Of a stretch of DNA of 64,000 bases, positions 47,149-55,137 are shown piece after piece; position 1 is the stretch's first letter, and each line of letters begins with the position of its first letter. Below the pieces are notes generated by a model, which was given only the letters and a program-made list of their open reading frames with translations, did not search any database and was not told where the DNA came from. Both the position numbers and the translations under genes were made by a program. This DNA is from Kofleriaceae bacterium (GTDB taxonomy: Bacteria; Myxococcota_A; Polyangia; Haliangiales; Haliangiaceae), in contig JACKDR010000003.1 in NCBI GenBank assembly GCA_020633495.1, positions 248,001 to 312,000 of the forward strand, in the 5' to 3' direction.

Positions 47149-49425
47149 GTGGCCGAGGTGCCCCAGAAGAGCCTCGAGCGGTACGACGTTCTCGACCGTA
47201 TCGCGGTGGGTGGCATGGCGGAGGTCTTCCTGGCGAAGGCCTACGGGGCGCACGGGTTCGAGAAGACCCTGGCGATCAAGCGGATCCTCCCGGAGCTGGC
47301 GCGGGATCCCGAGTTCGAGGAGCGGTTCATCGCGGAGGCCAAGGTCGCGGTGCGGTTGTCGCACGCCAACGTGGTCCAGGTCTTCGACTTCGGTCGCTTC
47401 GCCGGCTCGCTGTTCATCGCGATGGAGTACGTCGACGGCCTCGACCTGGCCGCGCTGCTGCGTCGCCACAAGGAGCTGGCGCGGCCGCTGCCGGTGCCGG
47501 CGGCGTTCCACATCGGCGTCGAGCTGGCCCGCGGCCTCGACTTCGCGCACCAGCACGGCGTCGTCCACCGCGACGTGTCGCCGTCGAACATCCTGTTGTC
47601 CCGCGCCGGCGAGGTGAAGATCGCCGACTTCGGCATCGCCGTGGCGGCGCGCCCCGAACGGCCCAAGCCGGGCGCCAAGCGCAAGGTGATGGGCAAGTGG
47701 CGCTACATGTCGCCGGAGCAGGCGCGCGGCGAGCCCGTCGATCCCCGCTCCGACATCTTCTCGATGGCGGTCGTGCTCTACGAGCTGTTGACCGGCGAGA
47801 AGCTGTTCCCGGGCGACGAGGTCGAGGACATCGTCCGCAACATCAACGACATGCCGCTGCCGCGGCCGTCGGAGATCCGCCGCGATCTGCCGCGCCGGGT
47901 CGACGAGATCCTGCTGCCGGCGCTGTCGCGCGAGCCGGGGCGGCGGCCGACCCGCGCCGCGGTGATCCAGCGCGCGCTGACCGAGCTGTCGTACGAGTCG
48001 AGCATCGTCGCGACCGCGCTCGACGTCGCCGACGCGGTGTCGCTGGCGCTCGACCTGTCGCCGGCCGGCAACGTCTCGGGCAAGCACAGCCTGGATCTGC
48101 TGCTGCGCCACTCGATGGCCGAGAACCTGGGCCAGCCCGGGCCGGAGCGGCGCACCGCGCTGACCACCAACCAGCACTCGACCGCGGTCACGGCGTCGAA
48201 GCTGTACCGCGACAAGGACGGCGCGCCCCTGGTGATCACCCGCGAGGCGATCATCCTCGGCGCCGAGGAGGCCGAGGCCGAGGACGCCGCCGACGAGGGC
48301 GAGAAGGATCGCGTCACCGAGCCGGTGCAGCTGCAGAACCTCGGCGACGAGACCACGTCGCGCGCGGTGCTCGAGCGCCGGATCGATCCCGACGGCATCA
48401 CCCACCTCGAGTTCGACGCCACGACGATCTCGGGGACGCCGCGGACCAAGCGGCTGGGCTCGGCGCCGGCCATCTCGGCGGGGCGCGAGGTCGGCGGCGG
48501 TCCGCCCCCGATCCCGGGGCCGGCGGCCGCCGGCGGCAGCCGCCGCGTCGTCGCGGGTCGTCGATCCGCGCGACGGCGTGCCGGTGGCCAGCGGGCCTGG
48601 CGACGCGGTGACCGCGCCGGTGTCGTCGCGCCGACGCCGCGGCAGTGGTGGCTCGCGGGCGTCGCGGGCGTCGCCGCGGTCGGGGTCGTGGCGTGGCTCG
48701 CGACCCGCGACCCCGCCGCGACCGCGGTCGACGCCGGCAGCGCCGCCGTCGCCACCCCGCCCGCCGACGCCGCGACCACCGCGGTGCTCGAGATCGACTC
48801 GCTGCCGCCCGGCGCCCACGGCACCGTCGGCGACGTCGAGGTGACGTCGACGCCGGCCACGGTCACGATCCCGGCCGGGGTCAAGCAGGCGGTGCGGCTC
48901 GAGCTCGCCGGCTACCGGCCGTGGATCGACGACGGCGTCGTCGCCCAGCCCGGCGAGACCGTGCGCGTCCGCGCCACGATGGTCGCGGCGCGCGCCGCGC
49001 TCCGGGTCCAGAGCGACCCGCCCGGCGCCACCGTGTCGCTGGGCGGCAAGCTGATCGGCGAGACCCCGCTGGTCCGCGACGACCTCGAGCCGGCGCGCGG
49101 CGTCGAGCTGGTGATCTCGCGCGCCGGCTACGTCCCGGCCCGGGTCGCCGTCGACCTGTCGCTCGAGCACCCGACCGAGGTCGCGCGCACGCTGGTCGCG
49201 GTGCAGCGCTTCGGCAAGATCGATCTCTTCATCGACAACGGCTGGGGCGAGATCTACGTCGACGGCAAGAAGATCAAGCAGCGGGCGCCGGCCAAGGGCA
49301 TCCAGCTGCCGGTCGGCAAGCACACGCTGCGCATCGTCAACCCGCCGACCCGCAAGGAGGTCACGATCACCGTCGAGGTCAAGGACGGCGAGGTGACGTA
49401 CTACCGGGCGAGCCTGCCGGGCTGA
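47149..49425 (+). CDS. Ser/Thr protein kinase with membrane helix and PEGA-type repeats
   Basis: GTG at 47149; 758 residues. Kinase domain about 12-285: IAVGGMAEVFLAKA, LAIKRI, VVHRDVSPSNILL (HRDVSPSN is the usual myxobacterial form), DFGIAV and KWRYMSPEQARG. A long linker (290-490) with acidic and basic tracts leads to one helix (WWLAGVAGVAAVGVVAWLA, about 500-518). The outer part has PEGA-type beta modules (SLPPGAHGTVGDVEVTSTPA, SDPPGATVSLGGKLIGETPL and a third, less clear). PEGA modules are thought to contact the cell surface or polysaccharide. Outside sensing by PEGA and inside phosphorylation is the likely arrangement. Lacks TPRs, unlike the other two kinases. Confidence 0.92.
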   Translation: MAEVPQKSLERYDVLDRIAVGGMAEVFLAKAYGAHGFEKTLAIKRILPELARDPEFEERFIAEAKVAVRLSHANVVQVFDFGRFAGSLFIAMEYVDGLDLAALLRRHKELARPLPVPAAFHIGVELARGLDFAHQHGVVHRDVSPSNILLSRAGEVKIADFGIAVAARPERPKPGAKRKVMGKWRYMSPEQARGEPVDPRSDIFSMAVVLYELLTGEKLFPGDEVEDIVRNINDMPLPRPSEIRRDLPRRVDEILLPALSREPGRRPTRAAVIQRALTELSYESSIVATALDVADAVSLALDLSPAGNVSGKHSLDLLLRHSMAENLGQPGPERRTALTTNQHSTAVTASKLYRDKDGAPLVITREAIILGAEEAEAEDAADEGEKDRVTEPVQLQNLGDETTSRAVLERRIDPDGITHLEFDATTISGTPRTKRLGSAPAISAGREVGGGPPPIPGPAAAGGSRRVVAGRRSARRRAGGQRAWRRGDRAGVVAPTPRQWWLAGVAGVAAVGVVAWLATRDPAATAVDAGSAAVATPPADAATTAVLEIDSLPPGAHGTVGDVEVTSTPATVTIPAGVKQAVRLELAGYRPWIDDGVVAQPGETVRVRATMVAARAALRVQSDPPGATVSLGGKLIGETPLVRDDLEPARGVELVISRAGYVPARVAVDLSLEHPTEVARTLVAVQRFGKIDLFIDNGWGEIYVDGKKIKQRAPAKGIQLPVGKHTLRIVNPPTRKEVTITVEVKDGEVTYYRASLPG

Positions 49426-49431
49426 GCGCGG

Positions 49432-49752
49432 TCAGGTCCGGCCACGCTTCTGCCTGCGCCCGGCCAGCGCGACGACGACGTCGCCGCCGCGCACGGTCAG
49501 CCGGCACGACAGCCGGACCCGCGTGATGTGGTAGACGTTGCCGAGGTGCTTGAGCTCCTCGTCGGTGTACGGCGGCAGGGCGTCGGCGCCGTCGAGCACC
49601 TTGACCCGGCACAGGCCGCAGGTGCCCTTGCCGACGCACGAGGTGTCGATGCCGACGCCGAGGCGCGCGCCGGCGTCGAAGACGGTCTGGCCGTCGGCGA
49701 TCTCGGTCGCGCGCTCGGCGCCGTCGGCGTCGCGGAACGTCACCCGGGGCAT
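49432..49752 (-). CDS. 2Fe-2S ferredoxin
   Basis: From ATG at 49752, 106 residues. The plant/adrenodoxin-type ferredoxin signature is TSCVGKGTCGLCRVKV with a further Cys in RVRLSC: C-x5-C-x2-C ... C, the four ligands of a [2Fe-2S] cluster. A small electron carrier for an unknown partner. The same reading frame is open far upstream into the exonuclease gene (to 51309), but the intervening part is the non-coding frame of the Mpg glycosylase, so I treat this ATG as the true start. It converges on the PEGA kinase. Confidence 0.85.
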   Translation of the reverse strand: MPRVTFRDADGAERATEIADGQTVFDAGARLGVGIDTSCVGKGTCGLCRVKVLDGADALPPYTDEELKHLGNVYHITRVRLSCRLTVRGGDVVVALAGRRQKRGRT

Positions 49753-51309
49753 CGCGGTCACGCGCCCCGCGGCCGGGTCACCGCCGGCTCGCCGGCGATC
49801 GTGAAGCGCAGCGGCGTCGCCGCCCACGCGCCGGCGTAGGCGACGCCGATCCGCGGGCCGCGCCGCACCGCGGTCGCCGCGATCCGCCGCCACCGCGCCA
49901 CGAACAGGTCGTCGCCGTCGAGCGGGCGGCGATCGTGGCGGCGCGACAGCCCGAGCGCGCGGGTCAGCTTGCCGGGCCCGCGCGCCGCGGCGGCGTCGTC
50001 GGGCAGGCCGCGCAGCGGCGCCAGCGCCCGGATCAGCACCGCGCCGGCGTCGCCGTCGTCGCCGGCGACGATGTTGAACATCTCGTGCACGCCGTAGCAA
50101 AGGTACACGTAGCTCACGCCGCCGGGGCCGAACATGACCGCGGTGCGCGCGGTCGGCCCGAACCGCGCGTGCGACGCCGCGTCCTCGGGGCCCAGGTAGG
50201 CCTCGGTCTCGACGATGACGCCGGCGCGATCGCCGTGGACCAGGGCGCAGCCGAGCAGGGCGCGGGCCAGCGTCGCCGGGTCGCGCCGGTAGAACGACAG
50301 CGGCAGGCGACGCGCCCGCAGCGCGTCGAGCGACGGCGGGGCGGCGGCGGCGGCGGGCTTGCGGCGGGCGGCGGCGGGCATCACGAGCCGGGGACGGGCA
50401 AGCCTGGATCGCCGTCGGGATCGGGGCCAGCCCCGAGGTCGAGTCGTCAGGCCCTGGCGGCTCGCCGTCGTCTCCGTCGCGCAGGTCGAGCAGCGGCGCC
50501 GCCGGCCGCGGCCCCACCGGCGCCATGCCCGGGCCGCCGTCGGCGGCCGCCGGCGCCGCAGTCGACGGGCCGCGCGCCGACAGCAGGCGGTCGCGATCGA
50601 CGCCGGCCAGCGACGGGCCGACCCGGGCGTCGGCCTGGAGCTCGTCGAGCAGGGCGCGGGCGGCGTCGCGGTAGGCCGGCGCCGGCAGCTGGCCCTGCAG
50701 CAGGCGGAAGCGCAGGAACAGCAGCGCGGTCTGGGCGACGTCGGCCAGGCAGTAGCTCTGGATCGCCGCCAGGTGGCCGGCGCGGTACATGCCCTCGACC
50801 TGCGAGCCGTCGACGCCGACCTTGCCGGGCAGGCCGATCAGCCGGGCCAGGGCGTCGAGGCTGCCCGACCGGGTCGCGCCGTGATCGGCCAGCCAGTCGC
50901 ACAGATCGATGTGGCCGTCCTCGCTGTAGCGGTAGCGCACGCCGCGCTCCTGGTAGTACCAGGGCAGCGGCACGCCGTGGCCGAGCGAGCGCAGCGCGAT
51001 GACCGGCAGGTCGAAGGCGCGGCCGTTGTACGTCACCAGCACGGTGCGCTGCTTGCCGACGAACCGGCCGAAGTCCTCGAGCAGCTGGCCCTCGTCGACC
51101 TCGGTGGCGGTGGCGTCGCCGATGACGCCGAGCCGGCGCAGCCGGTAGTCGGCGTCGAGCCACAGGCAGCCGATGACCACCACCCGGTGGGCCCAGGTCG
51201 GCGGGAACGGCGCCTCGGTGCCGTGGGGCAGCTCCGGCCGCGCCCAGCGCGCCGTGTCGGGCACGGTCTCGATGTCGAGCACCAGGTACTCGGGGCGGCG
51301 CCGGGTCAC
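49432..51309 (-). CDS. 3'-5' exonuclease; open frame runs on through mpg into the ferredoxin
   Basis: Starting at the ATG at 51309, about the first 290 residues are a predicted 3'-5' exonuclease of the DnaQ-like/PolB-exo type. The motifs are LVLDIETVP (Exo I, Asp-Glu), VTYNGRAFDLPVI (Exo II) and a YCLADVAQT segment (Exo III-like). The C-terminal part to about 310 is Pro/Gly/Asp-rich. There is no stop: the frame goes on in the Arg-rich wrong frame of the 49758-50384 glycosylase and re-enters real coding sequence as the ferredoxin, stopping at 49432. Either a single-base error hides the true stop near 50,400, or the exonuclease C-terminus truly overlaps. The exonuclease itself is well supported up to about 50,430. 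Confidence 0.65.
   Translation of the reverse strand: MTRRRPEYLVLDIETVPDTARWARPELPHGTEAPFPPTWAHRVVVIGCLWLDADYRLRRLGVIGDATATEVDEGQLLEDFGRFVGKQRTVLVTYNGRAFDLPVIALRSLGHGVPLPWYYQERGVRYRYSEDGHIDLCDWLADHGATRSGSLDALARLIGLPGKVGVDGSQVEGMYRAGHLAAIQSYCLADVAQTALLFLRFRLLQGQLPAPAYRDAARALLDELQADARVGPSLAGVDRDRLLSARGPSTAAPAAADGGPGMAPVGPRPAAPLLDLRDGDDGEPPGPDDSTSGLAPIPTAIQACPSPARDARRRPPQARRRRRPAVARRAAGASPAAVVLPARPGDAGPRPARLRPGPRRSRRRHRRDRGLPGPRGRGVARAVRADRAHRGHVRPRRRELRVPLLRRARDVQHRRRRRRRRRRGADPGAGAAARPARRRRRGARARQADPRARAVAPPRSPPARRRRPVRGAVAADRGDRGAARPADRRRLRRRVGGDAAALHDRRRAGGDPAAGRVTAMPRVTFRDADGAERATEIADGQTVFDAGARLGVGIDTSCVGKGTCGLCRVKVLDGADALPPYTDEELKHLGNVYHITRVRLSCRLTVRGGDVVVALAGRRQKRGRT
49758..50384 (-). CDS. 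3-methyladenine DNA glycosylase (AAG/MPG family)
   Basis: The 208-residue protein carries the family motifs FYRRDPATLARALLGC, VETEAYLGPEDAASH (with the catalytic Glu), VMFGPGGVSYVYLCYGVHEM and the final beta-segment with ARGPGKLTRALGL. It excises alkylated and deaminated purines as the first step of base-excision repair. ATG at 50384 or 50381. Its N-terminus overlaps the end of the exonuclease frame and its C-terminus ends 5 bp before the ferredoxin ATG, so the three are packed head to tail. Confidence 0.92.
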   Translation of the reverse strand: MMPAAARRKPAAAAAPPSLDALRARRLPLSFYRRDPATLARALLGCALVHGDRAGVIVETEAYLGPEDAASHARFGPTARTAVMFGPGGVSYVYLCYGVHEMFNIVAGDDGDAGAVLIRALAPLRGLPDDAAAARGPGKLTRALGLSRRHDRRPLDGDDLFVARWRRIAATAVRRGPRIGVAYAGAWAATPLRFTIAGEPAVTRPRGA

Positions 51310-51444
51310 GCCCGAACGCTAGGTGCCCGCTCTGACATGGGCGCGGCCGGCCTGGCGTGATCGTGGCCACCGGCGCGTCGATCCGGGGTCGCCGCGACCA
51401 TCGGGCGCTTGTCGGCGGCCGCCGGTCCGCGAATAATGGGTCGG

Positions 51445-53073
51445 ATGCGCCACCCCCGCCTGACGCTCGCGGCCCTGGCCCTGGCGATCGCCGCCGCGCC
51501 GGCCGCGGCGCCGTCCCCCGCGGCGGCCGACGATCTGTGCCGGGTGGTCGACATCGACTTCACGCCCACCGACGAGCTGCAGATCGTCGTGTGGCTGGAG
51601 GACGCCGCCGGCAACTACGTCGAGACCCTGTACCTCACCGAGGCCACCGGGCGGCGCGGCCTGGGCAACCGCCCCGGCCGCATGGACTTCAACAGCTCGT
51701 GGGCGTGGCCGTACGGCCGCCGCATCCAGACCTTCCCGGTGTGGGCCCACCGCCACGGCATGAGCTGGCCGATGCTGGTGTTCCAGAGCGGCACCGACAA
51801 CGATCTGTCGCACTCGTTCTCGCAGTCGTCGGTCGAGGGCTACTACTGCCGGCCCCTGCAGGAGGGCGAGCCGGCGTGGGACGCCGAGACCTGCGCGTCG
51901 ACCGCGTACACCGACAAGGGCGTGCCGTCGGCGTCCGACAGCCTGTACCCGCCGCGCGCCGACGTCGCCTACACCGAGGGCGTCGACGACCCCGCGGTCG
52001 CCGGCTACGACGAGATGAACCCGTTCGACGCCGTCACCCAGGCGACCCCGGTCGGCGGCGCCCACCTGCTGCTCAACTGGCCGCTGCCCGCCGACCTGCC
52101 GCTCGGGGACTACGTGGTCTGGGTCGAGGTCTCGAAGGAGTCCGACTTCAACGCCGAGTACAACCCGACCAGCTACCCGGCGCCGACCGGCATCCTGTAC
52201 TCGCAGTACGGGCTGCCCTACCGGGGCCAGCCGTCGGTGGTCTACCGGGTCCCGGTCACGGTCGGCAACGACCTCACGATCGGCACCGCCACCACCTTCG
52301 ACGGCTACGGCGACCCCGACGGCCTCGACGGCGACGTCCGGGTCCCCGACGGCACGATCGACACCGACGTCCCCGGCTCGGGCGCGCAGCGCCTGTTGAC
52401 CACGGTCGACGGCGAGCTCGCCTACCTGGTCCGGGTCCAGGCCCGCGCCGAGCGCGACGACGCCGCGCCCGCCGCCCCCGCCGACGGTCAGGTCGTCGAC
52501 GTCACCGCGACCACCGCGACGGTGTCGTTCGTCGAGCCCGGCGACGACGGCCTCGACGGCCGGGTCGAGGGCTACGAGGTCCGCTACCGCGCCGGCACCG
52601 CGATGGTCGAGGACAACTTCCTGGCGTCGAACCCGGTCGCGGTCAGCATGGTGCCCGACGACGCCGGCACCACCCGCGAGCTGACGATCCCGGGGCTGCT
52701 GCCGCAGACCGACTACTGGGTCGGCATCCGCGCCTACGACGACTGCAAGAACTACGGTCCGCTCGAGATCATCGAGCTGACCACCGGCGCCCGCGAGACC
52801 GGCGAGGTCGACGCCTGCTTCGTCGCCACCGCCGCCTACGGCTCGATCCTGGCCAACGACGTCGCGATGCTGCGCCACGTCCGCGACAGCGTCCTGCGCA
52901 CCAACGTCGTCGGCGAGCTCGCGGTCGAGGCCTACTACACGTTCGGGCCGGCGCTGGCCGGGCTGATCGGCGAGTCCGAGGAGCTGCGCGGCCTGGCCCG
53001 CGACCTGCTCGGGCCGCTGGTCGATCAGGTCCGCGACCTGTCGTACGTCGAGCCGCCGCCGGCGACGCCGTAG
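51445..53073 (+). CDS. secreted protein with fibronectin-III-like domain and CFI-box C-terminus
   Basis: ATG at 51445 gives 542 residues: a signal peptide (to about 30), a long mature region beginning DDLCRVVDIDFTP, a fibronectin-type-III-like segment (about 345-455: DGRVEGYEVRYRAG, LPQTDYWVGIRAYDD) and a C-terminal CFI-box region (CFVATAAYGS, about 463-472). The CFI-box is a C-terminal marker described in many deltaproteobacterial surface proteins; its role in sorting is proposed, not proven. There are few Cys otherwise. It starts 135 bp from the divergent exonuclease. Confidence 0.8.
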   Translation: MRHPRLTLAALALAIAAAPAAAPSPAAADDLCRVVDIDFTPTDELQIVVWLEDAAGNYVETLYLTEATGRRGLGNRPGRMDFNSSWAWPYGRRIQTFPVWAHRHGMSWPMLVFQSGTDNDLSHSFSQSSVEGYYCRPLQEGEPAWDAETCASTAYTDKGVPSASDSLYPPRADVAYTEGVDDPAVAGYDEMNPFDAVTQATPVGGAHLLLNWPLPADLPLGDYVVWVEVSKESDFNAEYNPTSYPAPTGILYSQYGLPYRGQPSVVYRVPVTVGNDLTIGTATTFDGYGDPDGLDGDVRVPDGTIDTDVPGSGAQRLLTTVDGELAYLVRVQARAERDDAAPAAPADGQVVDVTATTATVSFVEPGDDGLDGRVEGYEVRYRAGTAMVEDNFLASNPVAVSMVPDDAGTTRELTIPGLLPQTDYWVGIRAYDDCKNYGPLEIIELTTGARETGEVDACFVATAAYGSILANDVAMLRHVRDSVLRTNVVGELAVEAYYTFGPALAGLIGESEELRGLARDLLGPLVDQVRDLSYVEPPPATP

Positions 53074-53081
53074 CGGCGCCG

Positions 53082-53717
53082 CTACTGCGGCGCGACCGCG
53101 ACCCGGCCGGCCAGCGTCACCTGGCGCGGCGTCGCGGCGCCGCCGGCGCAGGTCTCGTCGACGGTGACCGTGCCGTCGAGGGTCAGCGCGAAGCCGGCGG
53201 CGGCGACGCCCTGATCGCAGAAGCCCTCGAAGGTGGCGGTGCCGGTGGGCGCGGCGTCGCCGATCGTCCACGCGCAGTCGCCGGGCAGCGCCGCCTGGAC
53301 GTCGATGACCTGGACCCGGGCGTCGTCGGGGACCGGCTGGACGTCGCCGCTCAGCGCCACCGTCGAGCCGTCGGCGAGCAGGTCGGGGCGGGGCAGGCAC
53401 AGCGTCACGAACGCGGCGCCGGCGGGATCGGCCTGGCCGCCGAAGACGGTGAGGCTGACGACGCCGGCCGGCGGCGACGCGGTCCGGCAGTCGTTGTTGG
53501 CGGCGGCCTGGAACGCGCCGTAGGTGACGGTCGTGTCGCCGGCGGTGGCGGTCACGCCCTGGGCCGGCGCGTCGCCGGCGCCGCACGCCGCGTCGTCGCC
53601 GCAGCCGGCGGCGGCGGTGGCGAAGACGGCCGCGGCGAGCAGCGTGGCGGCCGCGCCGGCGCGCCCCGGGGAGGTGGCGCGGGGCCGGCTAGCGGATGGG
53701 CAAGATGAGCGCGGCAT
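53082..53717 (-). CDS. lipoprotein with beta-rich domain
   Basis: 211 residues from the ATG at 53717. Lipobox in FATAAAGC (about 39); a signal peptide with a long basic N-terminus. The mature part has a beta-sandwich-like pattern (GTVTVDETCAGG, VSLTVFGGQADP), eight Cys and no recognised family. Its first codons overlap the 3' end of the DUF3570 gene (stop at 53689) by 29 bp, so it is co-transcribed. A start further in is possible and would remove the overlap. Confidence 0.6.
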   Translation of the reverse strand: MPRSSCPSASRPRATSPGRAGAAATLLAAAVFATAAAGCGDDAACGAGDAPAQGVTATAGDTTVTYGAFQAAANNDCRTASPPAGVVSLTVFGGQADPAGAAFVTLCLPRPDLLADGSTVALSGDVQPVPDDARVQVIDVQAALPGDCAWTIGDAAPTGTATFEGFCDQGVAAAGFALTLDGTVTVDETCAGGAATPRQVTLAGRVAVAPQ

Positions 53718-54777
53718 TGGCGATCCCGGCGTTGCCGAAGCGGTTGTTCTGGTCGACGTACTCGAACTCGACCTCGCCGCGGGCGTCGCCGAGCGCGCCG
53801 TCGAGGCCGAACGCGCGGCCGAACACGCCCACCTTGAAGCCGATCGTGTGGCTGGTGAACGCGCTGAGCTTGACGTCGTCGGTGAGGTACGGGAAGTCGC
53901 TGGGGTCCGCCGACGGGTACGACGGCAGGTAGAAGTCGGCGGCGCTCTGGTGGTGGTAGCGGTAGCGGATCGCGACGTCGGCGGCGTCGCCGGCCTCCTG
54001 GACCACGCGCAGCTCGGGCGTGTGGGCCACGATGCCCCAGTCGTCGACGTAGACCCGGTGGCTGGCGATCACCGTGGTCGCGGTGCGGCCGACGAACCAG
54101 CGCGCGCTCGCCGCCCACGCCTGGCGCCGTCGGGTCTGCGGGTGACGCTCCATGACCAGGCCCTCGGCGGTGATCACGGACCGGTACGGGTTCTCCTGGA
54201 AGCCGTCGAGGCGGCTGACGTCGTAGGTCAGGCCGACGACCAGCCGCGGCGACACGATCTGGCTGGCCGACACCGAGGCCAGGAGCGTCGTCATCGTCCC
54301 CGACAGCGGCGTCCCCATCATCATCGCGGCGCCGGCGTTGCTGATCGAGTCGTGGCCGGCGCCGAGCGCGACGCCGAGCAGGAAGTTGTCGTCGGCGAGC
54401 GCGACGTCGCCGCGCAGGCCGCCGAACAGCGAGGTGTAGTCGGGCTCGCGCGACAGCCGCCCCGAGGCGCCGTAGCCCCAGCGGCCGCGCCGGTCGAGGT
54501 AGCCGCCGCCGGCCTCGTAGCGGCGCTCGCTGAACGCGATCCCGGACGAGCCCGACGCCACCGACGCCGAGGTGATGGCGTCGACCAGCAAGTGGGCGTC
54601 GACCTGGCCGGCGTCGCCGACGTCGAAGCGGGCGTCCAGCATCGGCTGCACCACCCGGGTCGCCTTCTCCTTGTAGTAGACGCCGCGCATCGCCAGCTCG
54701 CCGTCGGCGCGCGCCGCGCCCGCGGCCAGCCACACCGCCGCGCCGATCGCCACCGCCGTCACCGCCGGAACCCGCAT
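53689..54777 (-). CDS. DUF3570 outer-membrane beta-barrel protein
   Basis: ATG at 54777; 362 residues with a signal peptide ending AARADGE. The protein opens with the family-typical segment MRGVYYKEKATRVVQPML and continues as amphipathic strands (WGYGASGRLSREPDYTS, GFKVGVFGRAFGLDGALG), ending in ANAALILPIR. DUF3570 barrels occur beside DUF4266 lipoproteins, thioredoxin-like proteins and ApbE flavin transferases in many proteobacteria (known genomic association), and are thought to belong to an envelope redox system. Here the DUF4266 gene lies directly upstream; ApbE and thioredoxin are not in the window. Confidence 0.85.
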   Translation of the reverse strand: MRVPAVTAVAIGAAVWLAAGAARADGELAMRGVYYKEKATRVVQPMLDARFDVGDAGQVDAHLLVDAITSASVASGSSGIAFSERRYEAGGGYLDRRGRWGYGASGRLSREPDYTSLFGGLRGDVALADDNFLLGVALGAGHDSISNAGAAMMMGTPLSGTMTTLLASVSASQIVSPRLVVGLTYDVSRLDGFQENPYRSVITAEGLVMERHPQTRRRQAWAASARWFVGRTATTVIASHRVYVDDWGIVAHTPELRVVQEAGDAADVAIRYRYHHQSAADFYLPSYPSADPSDFPYLTDDVKLSAFTSHTIGFKVGVFGRAFGLDGALGDARGEVEFEYVDQNNRFGNAGIANAALILPIR

Positions 54778-54794
54778 GCTGCCTCGCGCGCCGC

Positions 54795-55034
54795 CTAGTT
54801 GCAGCCGCAGCCGCCGCCGGGCTCGCCGGTGCCGCCGTCGGCGCCCTCGCGGGCCCCGGTCTGGTGCTGGTGGAAGCGCCGGTCGCCGGCGCCGCGGTCC
54901 TCGACCATCGCGCGCCGCGCCAGGTCCTGCCGCTGATACGGCCTCACCCGCGCGCACGCCGACGTGGCGGCTGCGATCGAGCAGACACACAGGGCCTTGA
55001 CGAGACGGGCTCGCAGCCTGGACACCGCCGGCAT
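54795..55034 (-). CDS. DUF4266 lipoprotein
   Basis: ATG at 55034; 79 residues. A basic signal peptide ends in AAATSAC, where lipidation is expected, followed by the DUF4266 signature ARVRPYQRQDLARRAM and a Gly-rich end with GGGCGCN, giving three Cys. The function is unknown; its partner DUF3570 barrel follows 17 bp downstream. It is divergent from the TPR lipoprotein at 55138 with a 103-bp spacer. Confidence 0.85.
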   Translation of the reverse strand: MPAVSRLRARLVKALCVCSIAAATSACARVRPYQRQDLARRAMVEDRGAGDRRFHQHQTGAREGADGGTGEPGGGCGCN

Positions 55035-55137
55035 CCTAGCACGCGGGTCCCGGCCCGCCGCCGTGCGCGGGCTCACCTGCGCCGCGACACGCCGCCGCGG
55101 GTTCAACTCGGGGACCCCTCGTGTTATCCAACCCCCG

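Noticed and set aside
48540..48640. pair of compensating frameshifts in the PEGA kinase linker
   Set aside because: Another frame gives a less basic sequence, but a basic stretch before a membrane helix is normal, so a frameshift is not required.
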